In this document: positions 1-6,037 of the stretch, one piece after another
Numbering within the stretch: the stretch's first letter is position 1
Layout of the letters: every line of letters starts with the position of its first letter
Source of the DNA: an uncultured bacterium
GTDB lineage: Bacteria > Bipolaricaulota > Bipolaricaulia > UBA7950 > UBA9294
Assembly: GCA_903859225.1 (NCBI GenBank)
Contig: CAIOLV010000078.1
Span: forward strand, 1 to 11,667
Reading direction: 5' to 3'
Length of the DNA stretch: 11,667 nt
The notes under the pieces: model-generated
Database searches by the model: none
Told to the model about the DNA's origin: nothing
What the model saw: only the letters and a program-made list of their open reading frames with translations
Made by a program: the position numbers and the translations under genes

Positions 1-501
1 AGCACCTACATTCCTGGCGAGGCCCCCCCGGACCTCCTCACGGTGGGGCACATGCGCACGGCCCTTGTGGTCGGGAGGCCGAGAGCGCTGAAGAGGGAGA
101 AGCTGCGCCGCGCCTATGCCCCGGTGGGAGGTCTGTACACGAACGTCCTCGACCTCGGGAGATGGGCGAGCGCGCACCTCCATCAAGGCCAGTTCCGGGA
201 AGCCAGAGTCCTCGCCCCGGAGACCTTCTCTGTGCTGACGAGAGATCCGGTTCGGTTGCCTAATGGCTCTTCTGTTGGCCTCGGTTGGTTCCTGCGGACG
301 ATGGATGGGCCTCCAGCCTTTGGGTATGTGGGGACGACGCTAGGCTACAAGGCGCACATTCTCATCAAGCCCTCGCGAAGCACCGCGGCCATCCTCCTCT
401 GCAACTCCCTTCTCGAGCCCACGAAAGAGCTGTTCGACGTCGTCACGGCCGCTGCGTCGCGCGGCAGCGCACCGTCGGCCTCTCGCATGCGTGGCAGTTG
501 A
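1..501 (+). CDS. Serine beta-lactamase-like hydrolase, C-terminal part (5' end outside window)
   Basis: The frame is open from base 1, so the N-terminal half, including the expected SxxK and YxN motifs, lies upstream of the window. The visible 166 residues carry the usual C-terminal pattern of the beta-lactamase/PBP-like serine hydrolase family (PF00144): a 'PVGGLYTNVLDLGRWASAHL' segment (about residues 41-60), then 'GLGWF', a glycine-rich turn 'FGYVGTTLGY', and a final strand-helix unit. The third active-site motif of this family is normally HxG or KTG. Here the aligned triplet is Y-V-G (codons 325-333), so the histidine is replaced by tyrosine. Members act as esterases, peptidases or beta-lactamases, and the substrate cannot be inferred. 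It ends at TGA 499-501 and converges with the PLD-like gene on the other strand. I am sure of the fold, not of the activity. Confidence 0.8.
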   Translation, partial: STYIPGEAPPDLLTVGHMRTALVVGRPRALKREKLRRAYAPVGGLYTNVLDLGRWASAHLHQGQFREARVLAPETFSVLTRDPVRLPNGSSVGLGWFLRTMDGPPAFGYVGTTLGYKAHILIKPSRSTAAILLCNSLLEPTKELFDVVTAAASRGSAPSASRMRGS

Positions 502-778
502 CCGGGAGCCTTGAGGCCCGGGTCTACGCGGCAAAGGGTCGAGAAGACGCGAAAGGGCGCAGACGGCCATTGGCCGCCGACGTCGCTAGGAATTCAAGAG
601 TAGTCCCGCAGAGGGTAGAAGTGCAGGAGCGAACCTATTTGCGCGTTATCCATGTCAGCGCACTGATCGGTCTTGGACCGCAAGCTCAGCCCGCTGCGGG
701 GTCCCGACTACATGAGGATTGGCCCGGTAGTGTGACTGGTCTTGGGGATCAGCGCAGGGGCTCCCATCCTCGCCGCGA
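502..778. other. Intergenic region between two convergent genes; no gene recognised
   Basis: These 277 bases separate the 3' ends of the serine hydrolase (+) and the PLD-like gene (-). I see no convincing gene. A short inverted repeat (CCGGG 502-506 with CCCGG 517-521) follows the upstream stop but has no T-run. A second small palindrome, CGGTC-TTG-GACCG, lies in the 668-680 area. The minus strand from about base 763 reads open for 57 codons with a single internal TAG and ends '...LLHFYPLRDYS', but it matches nothing I can name. It could be decayed coding sequence or chance. Confidence 0.5.
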
Positions 779-1633
779 CTACCACACTACCTCATCGACA
801 ATGGTTCCCTCTGGAGTCACGAGGAAGATCTCGTCATGGGTCGGATCCAAGTAGAGACCGAGCGTGTCGTGCATCGGATTGAACGTATCGATGCAGACGC
901 GAAACGGTTCCCCGGGCGCGAGTTCGGTATCCTCCGGAAACACATACCGTCCCTCGAAGTCGCCGATCGCCCAGCCCGCGATGTTCACCACGCCACCCGA
1001 TGAGTTGAGCAATTCAACGCACTGCTCCACGCGGTCAACGTCCGGGATTGTGACGAGCACAAGGGGAGAAGACGTCCCGCTCGTCCCGACCGCGGCCTGC
1101 TCGCCCCGGAGAACCTCCCACAGTCGATCGAACTCGCCGGCAAAATCCCCGGTGGTTGAGTGAGCCACTGTGCTAGACGGACACTGGACCACGGTGAGAC
1201 TGCCATACGTCTTGTGACTTGGGGGGTCTGACCAGTTGTACGATCCCGTGATAAGGATCGCGCCATCGATCACGGCAAAGTGGTGACTGAAGAGATCGGC
1301 TGCCGGCGCGAGTTCCACTGGCACTTTCGCGGCAACTAGCTTCGCGTACTGGCCACCAACCTCAGTCTGCGCTGCTGTAGCAAGGATCACGCGGACCGAG
1401 ACACCGCGACGGGACGCACGAATGATCGCGTCGCCGAGCTGGGAGTCTGTGAAGCTAGACAAGGCAATGTCCAGGGAGATTCTTGACCCTTGGACTGTCT
1501 GAAGAATCATTGATTGAGCTCCATCGCCGGCTTCTGGAGAGACAAGGTAGGACTGCGTCGAGCAGGTCTGTCCTTGCGACGCAGCCCCCACCAGCAAGAT
1601 GAGCAGAAAGGACAACCACAGCTGCTGCCGCAT
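779..1633 (-). CDS. Secreted phospholipase D-like protein with C-terminal lamin-tail domain
   Basis: 284 residues. A signal peptide spans about residues 1-20 (RQQLW, then a leucine-rich core, ending GAAS). Residues 30-175 are a single PLD/nuclease-type half domain: 'SRISLDIALSSFTD' and 'AIIRASRRGVSVRVIL' match the region before the HKD motif, and residues 117-134 read HHFAVIDGAILITGSYNW. Spacing to the conserved Asp123 and to G130-S-x-N133 is exactly that of HxK(x4)D(x6)GSxN, but the His and Lys positions are Ser116 and His118, so catalysis is doubtful. Residues 195-284 look like a lamin-tail domain (VELLNSSGGVVNIAGWAI, then FPEDTELAPGE), an Ig-like fold common on secreted bacterial nucleases. 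The ATG start is supported by AGGAGG at 1639-1644 with a 5-base spacer. The protein is probably extracytoplasmic, with nucleic acid or lipid binding likelier than cleavage. Confidence 0.8.
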   Translation of the reverse strand: MRQQLWLSFLLILLVGAASQGQTCSTQSYLVSPEAGDGAQSMILQTVQGSRISLDIALSSFTDSQLGDAIIRASRRGVSVRVILATAAQTEVGGQYAKLVAAKVPVELAPAADLFSHHFAVIDGAILITGSYNWSDPPSHKTYGSLTVVQCPSSTVAHSTTGDFAGEFDRLWEVLRGEQAAVGTSGTSSPLVLVTIPDVDRVEQCVELLNSSGGVVNIAGWAIGDFEGRYVFPEDTELAPGEPFRVCIDTFNPMHDTLGLYLDPTHDEIFLVTPEGTIVDEVVW

Positions 1634-1731
1634 GCATTCCTCCTGGAGCGACTCTGCCGACGCGGAGCACAGCCCGAAGGTCTAGTTTGAGCCACTGCCC
1701 ACTCCGTGCCAGCCAGCGCGGACCCGACATC

Positions 1732-1737
1732 ATTTTA
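1732..1737 (-). promoter_or_regulatory. Candidate -10 box upstream of the PLD-like gene
   Basis: The minus strand reads TAAAAT here, five of six matches to TATAAT, which would give a leader of about 90 nt before the start codon at 1633. Just upstream on the minus strand is a perfect 5-bp hairpin with a GGAA loop (1738-1751) inside the expected spacer. I could not place a good -35 box, so this is a weak call. Confidence 0.3.
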
Positions 1738-1792
1738 CTCTCTTCCGAGAGCAAGGGACGAACGCCACGCACGTCTCGCCAGTTCTCGCCTA

Positions 1793-1814
1793 TCGCTTCC
1801 AGACGAGGAAGCGA
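1793..1814. repeat. Perfect 8-bp inverted repeat (TCGCTTCC / GGAAGCGA, 6-base loop)
   Basis: The arms are 1793-1800 and 1807-1814, with loop AGACGA. It lies 63 bases downstream of the stop codon of the minus-strand gene ending at 1877, so it could be a terminator hairpin or RNA-stabilising stem for that transcript. There is no T-run on either strand, so Rho-independent termination is not established. A protein-binding palindrome is the alternative. Confidence 0.35.
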
Positions 1815-1876
1815 GCGCGGGCGAGCGGGGTGCTCTTCCAAGGACATGGCACCGTGTGAGTTCGAGCGCGAAAGAG

Positions 1877-2689
1877 CTAGCGGTCTGCCCCTTTCTTCTC
1901 TTGGGTCTCCGTGGGTGCGCCCATCCGTGCCATCGCATCCTCAAGCGGCTTGAGCGAGACCTCCTCGGACGAAGCCCTTTCGTAGTACCCGAAAGGGTTG
2001 TCAAGATCGCCGATGAGCAGGAGGAGAAACGCGAGCAGGAAGACAATCACGCCGACGATGAACAGGGACTCGTAGAAGGGTTCCATCCGCGACAGGATGA
2101 GTGCCAACGACAGGAGGGCCGTCGTGAGTTCGGCAATCAAGTAGCCGGACGAGATGAACGATGTCTCGCGGATCGTGTGGATGCGAACGATCATGCGGCG
2201 GAGTCCATGTTGCTCCTGCTTGATGCGCGCGATGGAAGCCGCCTGCGCCGGCGACTCGAGCGTGCCGAGGCGAAGGCTGAGGTCGCCGAGTGTCTCCATG
2301 AGTGCGGACGTGCGCTGTTTCTTGTAGAACCACCCATGGACGGAGACACCGAGGAGGCGCACGCCGGCGGCGATGCTGCCCGCTGCGGATGCCGACGCGG
2401 GATCACTTGCCCGACGGGCCATGCTCGTCGCTTCGTCGAACATGATCTCAAGCGATGCGGCCACCTCGCCTGGAAGCTTCTCGCTCTCCTTGAAGTCGGC
2501 CAACACCCCACTCAGGAGGAAGCCCATCAGGAATACGTCGGCGGCGACGATGCCCGAGAGGAGGGGGTTGAGCGACAGCACCTCCCAGCCCGCTGCGTGA
2601 GCGGCCGCCTTGAGTGCGATGACGACGGCGACGACGACGAGCGAACTCCCGATGATGCGAGCGTGCCTCCTCGCGATGCGTTTGAACAC
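1877..2689 (-). CDS. Four-helix membrane protein of unknown function (bestrophin/DUF4239-like layout)
   Basis: 270 residues from a GTG start. Upstream in-frame codons exist, but the minus strand reads GGAGGTGGCAC immediately before GTG at 2689-2687, a strong Shine-Dalgarno site that fixes the start. Hydrophobic helices lie at about 13-33, 43-62, 180-200 and 207-227. A long hydrophilic, helical cytoplasmic segment sits between the second and third. Distinctive stretches are 'LSGVLADFKESEKLPGEVA' after helix 2, and 'MEPFYESLFIVG' and 'LDNPFGYY' around helix 4, followed by 'EVSLKPLEDAM'. I do not recognise a biochemical function. Paired helices flanking a soluble core recall bestrophin-like or DUF4239 proteins, but that is topology only. 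It transcribes away from the next gene and has its own predicted promoter. A remnant of a second copy of its C-terminus lies at 5617-5829. Confidence 0.75.
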   Translation of the reverse strand: MFKRIARRHARIIGSSLVVVAVVIALKAAAHAAGWEVLSLNPLLSGIVAADVFLMGFLLSGVLADFKESEKLPGEVAASLEIMFDEATSMARRASDPASASAAGSIAAGVRLLGVSVHGWFYKKQRTSALMETLGDLSLRLGTLESPAQAASIARIKQEQHGLRRMIVRIHTIRETSFISSGYLIAELTTALLSLALILSRMEPFYESLFIVGVIVFLLAFLLLLIGDLDNPFGYYERASSEEVSLKPLEDAMARMGAPTETQEKKGADR

Positions 2690-2742
2690 GTGCCACCTCC
2701 GTACCTCGCGCCCTGATGCCTCACATAGGCGAGACGGAGCCC

Positions 2743-2771
2743 AGCGTACCGTCGGGCGAGAAGTGCGACAA
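2743..2771 (-). promoter_or_regulatory. Predicted sigma70-type promoter for the 2689-1877 gene
   Basis: On the minus strand, TTGTCG (2771-2766) is followed 17 bases later by TACGCT (2748-2743). The expected transcription start is near 2736, leaving a leader of about 47 nt that contains the GGAGG site at 2700-2696. The same TTG-N17-TAnnnT pattern recurs at 5929 and 8888 in this window, which raises confidence. Confidence 0.5.
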
Positions 2772-2881
2772 CCAAGGCGGTTGGCATGCTGGGGGAATGG
2801 GGCGCGCGATCGCGAAGCGTTGCGCAAGGCGTGGCTCCGTCTCGTCACACGCCGGCCGCGCAGTGGCGCTCATGTTCAAGC

Positions 2882-3172
2882 GTGGCAACGATCTACGCTA
2901 TCCTCCGCGCGATTCGAAGGAGGGGTCCGTGGACAAAGGGATCCCTCACGAGCGCCGGGATCTATCTCGTCGGTGCGTTGCTGGTGGCTATCGGAGTGGC
3001 TGTCTGGTTCGACGGCAACGCGACCTTCGGAGGGCCCCTCGGCGTGTTTGGGATCCTCTGTGTCATCTTCCGGTTCAGCTACATGCGGCAGGAGCGGAGG
3101 ACGAAGGCGGCGCACGAGACACGCCCCGAAGTCCGGGAAGAAACGGAGGAGACGAAAGGAAGCAAGGAGTAG
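2882..3172 (+). CDS. Small two-helix membrane protein, unknown; 5' end probably frameshifted
   Basis: The continuous reading frame to TAG 3170-3172 carries two hydrophobic helices (SAGIYLVGALLVAIGVAVWF and GPLGVFGILCVIF), then 'RFSYMRQERR' and a charged Glu/Lys-rich tail; both ends are probably cytoplasmic. The 5' end is odd. In this frame the only nearby start is GTG 2882, which has no Shine-Dalgarno site (ATG 2786 is further up). By contrast AAGGAGG (2917-2923) sits 5 bases before GTG 2929, in the neighbouring frame. Removing one G from the GGG at 2938-2940 would join that start to the helices, giving MDKGSLTSAGIYLVG and an 80-residue protein. So the gene probably begins at 2929 and carries a one-base insertion, or a sequencing or assembly error. 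No family recognised. Confidence 0.6.
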   Translation: MATIYAILRAIRRRGPWTKGSLTSAGIYLVGALLVAIGVAVWFDGNATFGGPLGVFGILCVIFRFSYMRQERRTKAAHETRPEVREETEETKGSKE

Positions 3173-3201
3173 ACCCTCGCCCCCTTCGTTCCGCCCTACC
3201 C

Positions 3202-3237
3202 CATGGCAGCGGACAATCCTGCCATGTCTGCTGCCAT
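3202..3237. repeat. Inverted repeat CATGGCAG/CTGCCATG plus a third CTGCCAT copy
   Basis: Arms 3202-3209 and 3219-3226 pair perfectly over 8 bp around a 9-base loop. A direct repeat of CTGCCAT follows at 3231-3237, 12 bases after the first copy. It lies about 30 bases past the stop of the small membrane gene and about 95 bases before the -10 box of the next. It could be a terminator stem without a T-run, or an operator array. No regulator is identifiable. Confidence 0.35.
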
Positions 3238-3331
3238 TCGCCTCTAGTTCCGTTGAAGTCCTCTCAGACGAGCGAAGCGTGGGCGAAGCCCGGTGGACAG
3301 AATCGGCAGGACACCAACCCGCTCGAAACGC

Positions 3332-3337
3332 TACACT
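3332..3337 (+). promoter_or_regulatory. Candidate -10 box giving a near-leaderless transcript
   Basis: TACACT lies 9 bases before the ATG at 3347. A weak AGGACA (3308-3313) is 18 bases upstream as a possible -35 box. Transcription would start around 3344, so the mRNA for the 3347 gene would be almost leaderless, which fits the absence of any Shine-Dalgarno sequence before that ATG. Confidence 0.4.
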
Positions 3338-3346
3338 GCCTGCATC

Positions 3347-4096
3347 ATGAAGCCACGGAACCATCAAGCGCGCATCGCCATGCTGTGGGCCGGGATCTCG
3401 GTTCTTGCCGCCTTCGGCGCCACTCTCCCGTTTGCGTTGGAGATGGATGGGATGGGCGGTGGGTACGCCATCGCTTTCGTGAGCGGGTTCGTCGCGCTCT
3501 GTGGACTCATCACCGTGGCGGTCTACGCTGTTCGCGCGCGCATTCTCGGGCGGCTGCTGTCGGGGACCGGTGTTCTCGTGCATTGGACGTATCCGGAAGC
3601 GGAGCGCGCGGATCACACGCGGAAGGAACTGGCGGAGGAGAAGAAGGCGAGCTGGATGCTCCTCCTCCTCATCGCCGGGTTCTCGCTCCTGATCGGCCTT
3701 GGGTTTCTGATTGCTGATCCCGACGCGGGCCGATTCGTGCTCCTCGTTCTTGCTGGGGTCGTGGCGCTGCTCACCATTGTCGCGGCGCTCGCCCCGCGCA
3801 TTCGTCACGCGCGCCGGCGCCGGGCTGCCCCGGAAGCCTTCGTGAGCCGCGAGGGCGCCTACGTCCTTGGCATGCTCCACACGTGGAGGCTGCTCGGCGC
3901 ACACGTCGAGGGGGCGCAGGTGACGGAAGGGCAGAAGCCCGTGCTGCGCGTCGCCTACTCGGCGCCCGTTATCTACGGCAGGTTCTTCCTTTCGAGACAG
4001 AGTTACACGGTCTCCATTCCCGTTCCGCGTGGCGAGGAAGACCGCGCGCGCGACGCGGCGCGCGCGATCGAAGGTGGCGACGACAGGACGTCATGA
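3347..4096 (+). CDS. Four-helix membrane protein of unknown function, coupled to the metallophosphatase gene
   Basis: 249 residues from ATG 3347 (MKPRNHQAR); the frame is open further upstream but without plausible coding. Helices lie at about 11-31, 40-62, 103-122 and 128-150, in two hairpins. The loop between them (63-102) is hydrophilic and contains 'GTGVLVHWTYPEAE', and the C-terminal 100 residues are soluble, with 'GAYVLGMLHTWRLLGAHVEGAQV' and 'RFFLSRQSYTVSIPVP' reading like a small beta domain facing the cytoplasm. I do not recognise a named family. Its stop overlaps the next start (ATGA at 4093-4096), so it is translationally coupled to the 5'-nucleotidase-like enzyme. A role in anchoring that enzyme, or in handling its substrate, is inference from this coupling only. 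Confidence 0.7.
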   Translation: MKPRNHQARIAMLWAGISVLAAFGATLPFALEMDGMGGGYAIAFVSGFVALCGLITVAVYAVRARILGRLLSGTGVLVHWTYPEAERADHTRKELAEEKKASWMLLLLIAGFSLLIGLGFLIADPDAGRFVLLVLAGVVALLTIVAALAPRIRHARRRRAAPEAFVSREGAYVLGMLHTWRLLGAHVEGAQVTEGQKPVLRVAYSAPVIYGRFFLSRQSYTVSIPVPRGEEDRARDAARAIEGGDDRTS

Positions 4097-5556
4097 ACCT
4101 GGTCCCGCTAACGATCCTTCACTCGAACGACATGCACGGCGACTTCCTCTCCGAGGTGCGCGGCGGAGAGGGGAAACTGATCGGGGGACTCGCGCTGTTG
4201 TCCGGCTACATCCGCCGGGTCCGCAGAGAGACGCCGAACGTGCTCTACGCGATCAGCGGCGACATGGTGCAGGGCTCGATCATCGACTCCGAGTACCGCG
4301 GGATCTCGACGATCGAGATCATGAACTACCTCGCGCCCGACGTTGTGTCGCTCGGCAACCACGAATTCGACTACGGCCTTCCTCATCTCCTGTTCCTCGA
4401 GAAGGTGGCGACGTTCCCGATCGTCAACGCCAACCTCTACCTGCGGCCGTTCCAACGGCGCCTGATGAAGCCGTACCACATCGCCCGGATTGCCGGGCTC
4501 GACGTCTTGTTCATCGGGATCATCACCGACAAGATCCTCTCCGACCTGTCGCGTGACGAGCAGGTGGCGAGCTTCATCAGCCTCGAGGACGCGAGCGTCG
4601 AGGTCGGCCGGATCACGAACGCGTACAAGGACGACGACATCGACCTGACCGTCCTCCTCACGCACATTGGCTTCGAGTCCGATCTCGAGCTTGCCCGTCT
4701 CCTGCGCCCGGAGTGGGGCGTGGATCTCATCCTCGGCGGTCACTCACACACGGTGCTCGAACGTCCGGCGGAGGTGAACGGCGTCCTCATCGCTCAGGCC
4801 GGTGTGGGCACGGATCAGATCGGCCGCTTCGACCTGGTCATCGACGACGACACCAATGCGATCGTGAACTGGACATGGCAGCTCGTGCCGATTGACGAGT
4901 CGATCGCGGAGCCCGATGGCGAGCTGCGCGAGTACATCCAATCGTTCAAGGTTGCGGTGGACCGCAAGTACGGAGCCACGCTGTGCAAGTTCGCGGAGGC
5001 GCTGCCCCACGCGACGCGGACGGAAGAGACGCCGCTTGGCGACCTCGTGGCCGACGCGATCGCGGAGATGACGAAGGCGGACGTTGTCCTGGTCGGAAGT
5101 GGATCGATCCGCGCGAAGTCGCTCGGCGCGGTGGTTACGCTCGGTGACTTCGTTGCCTGCTTCCCGTTTGATGAATCCCTCTACCGGTTCACTGTTTCCG
5201 GCTGCGACCTCAAACGGCTGTTCACGCACATCATGCGCCCCGAAAACCGCACCGGAGAAGGCGAGTGCTACCAGGTGAATCACGGAGTGCGTGCGGTCTA
5301 CCGGGACGCCGAGCACCGTCTCGAATCGCTGGACGTCCGCGGCGAGGCGGTTCTCCTCGATGAGCTCTACTCGGTGGTCATCCCGGGCTATCACGTGCGG
5401 AACGCGGAGAGCTTCCTCGGCGTGACCCGCGAGGACCTGGAGGCCCGCGGGCAAGCGAAGGTGGTTGCGACCTCCGTGCAGGATGTCCTGCGCGAGTTCC
5501 TCGGGGCGCACCAAAACCTCGCAGGTCGCGTCGAAGGCCGGCTTGCCTACGCCTAG
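4093..5556 (+). CDS. UshA/5'-nucleotidase-family metallophosphatase, apparently cytoplasmic
   Basis: 487 residues from ATG 4093; the frame runs open into the upstream gene, but the ATGA overlap and family alignment place the start here. The N-terminal calcineurin-like metallophosphatase domain shows all expected metal and catalytic motifs in order: HSNDMHG (10-16), SGDMVQGS, LGNHEFDYG, LLTHIG and GGHSHT. The C-terminal 5'-nucleotidase domain shows 'ETPLGDLVADAIAEM', 'GSGSIRA' (usually N-x-GGIR) and 'FPFDESLYRFTVSGCDL', which form the nucleoside-binding part. Family members hydrolyse nucleotides, UDP-sugars or cyclic nucleotides with two divalent metals. Most are exported, but this protein has no signal peptide and starts almost directly with the first beta strand, like YunD-type members. 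Substrate unknown. It follows an unknown membrane protein with a 4-base overlap. Confidence 0.9.
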   Translation: MNLVPLTILHSNDMHGDFLSEVRGGEGKLIGGLALLSGYIRRVRRETPNVLYAISGDMVQGSIIDSEYRGISTIEIMNYLAPDVVSLGNHEFDYGLPHLLFLEKVATFPIVNANLYLRPFQRRLMKPYHIARIAGLDVLFIGIITDKILSDLSRDEQVASFISLEDASVEVGRITNAYKDDDIDLTVLLTHIGFESDLELARLLRPEWGVDLILGGHSHTVLERPAEVNGVLIAQAGVGTDQIGRFDLVIDDDTNAIVNWTWQLVPIDESIAEPDGELREYIQSFKVAVDRKYGATLCKFAEALPHATRTEETPLGDLVADAIAEMTKADVVLVGSGSIRAKSLGAVVTLGDFVACFPFDESLYRFTVSGCDLKRLFTHIMRPENRTGEGECYQVNHGVRAVYRDAEHRLESLDVRGEAVLLDELYSVVIPGYHVRNAESFLGVTREDLEARGQAKVVATSVQDVLREFLGAHQNLAGRVEGRLAYA

Positions 5557-5616
5557 CGGGACGCTCCTCCGTGCGGACACGATCGGCGAGACGTCGTCCA
5601 TTGGGTCGGACATCAG

Positions 5617-5829
5617 ATCGCGGAGCGGGCGATGGGGCTCCTCATCGCCGTGCCCGTCCTCGCAGGGATCGATCTGCTCGTCGAGTCGATCTTCGGCGTC
5701 GGCGTCATGGTCTTCCTGCTCTCGTACCTGATCCCGCTCCTTCGCGAGCTCGAGAACCCCTTCGCCTATTGCGTCGCCCACTCGGCTGCGAGCGTCTCGC
5801 TCAGGCCTTTTGAAGATTGCATCGCCCGC
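5617..5829 (+). pseudogene. Remnant of a second copy of the four-helix membrane protein (C-terminal third)
   Basis: Translating frame 1 here gives 71 residues that align without a gap to residues 185-255 of the protein at 2689-1877; I count 32 identities. Shared stretches include 'ES.F.VGV.VFLL', 'L.NPF.Y', 'VSL.P.ED' and the final 'AR'. The rest of the protein, with helices 1-2 and the soluble core, is absent. The fragment begins about 60 bases after the stop of the phosphatase gene, and its own stop has been lost, the frame running on to 6033 without further similarity. Third codon positions are still GC-rich and no stop interrupts it, so the loss may be recent. An ATG at 5632 could express a two-helix peptide, but its upstream GAGCGGGCG is a poor ribosome site. 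A divergent short paralogue is the alternative. Confidence 0.65.
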
Positions 5830-5851
5830 CCAACAGCTCGCGGGGAAGCGG

Positions 5852-5870
5852 GCTCGGGCCGGGGCCGAGC
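5852..5870 (+). terminator. Possible weak terminator hairpin
   Basis: GCTCGG (5852-5857) pairs with CCGAGC (5865-5870) around a 7-base G-rich loop. It sits after the phosphatase and its remnant neighbour and before the next promoter, where a terminator would be expected, but no T-run follows. Confidence 0.25.
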
Positions 5871-5928
5871 GGCGACCAGCAGACGTAGGAGGAGCGCATC
5901 TCTCGTCGCCGGGGCTTGTCGTCGGTCT

Positions 5929-5957
5929 TTGCGCTCGTTGCGGTCGGGGGATATAGT
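5929..5957 (+). promoter_or_regulatory. Predicted sigma70-type promoter for the transporter/MgtE-sensor unit
   Basis: TTGCGC (5929-5934), a 17-base spacer, then TATAGT (5952-5957). Transcription would start near 5964, giving about 74 nt of leader before ATG 6038. That is too short for a known Mg2+ riboswitch such as the M-box, and I saw no such structure. Confidence 0.6.
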
Positions 5958-6037
5958 CGGCCGTCAACGGAAGCTGTGCCAATTCCCTTCTAGTCTGTGC
6001 GGCCATGCGCGTTCGGCCGGCGGGAGCAGGTGAGACC

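Noticed and set aside
502..521. CCGGG/CCCGG hairpin after the first gene as a terminator
   Set aside because: It has only five pairs, a ten-base loop and no T-run.
1706..2716. 336-codon open frame on the plus strand
   Set aside because: It is antisense to the four-helix membrane protein, whose helices and homologous remnant show that the minus strand is the coding one.
2716..3717. Long plus-strand open frame overlapping two membrane-protein genes
   Set aside because: The translation is Arg/Gly/Pro-rich without helices or motifs. Only the GTG at 2929 inside it is of interest, as a probable start for the frameshifted small gene.
5964..6037. Mg2+ riboswitch (M-box or mini-ykkC-like) in the transporter leader
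   Set aside because: The leader is about 74 nt, too short for an M-box, and I saw no conserved core.
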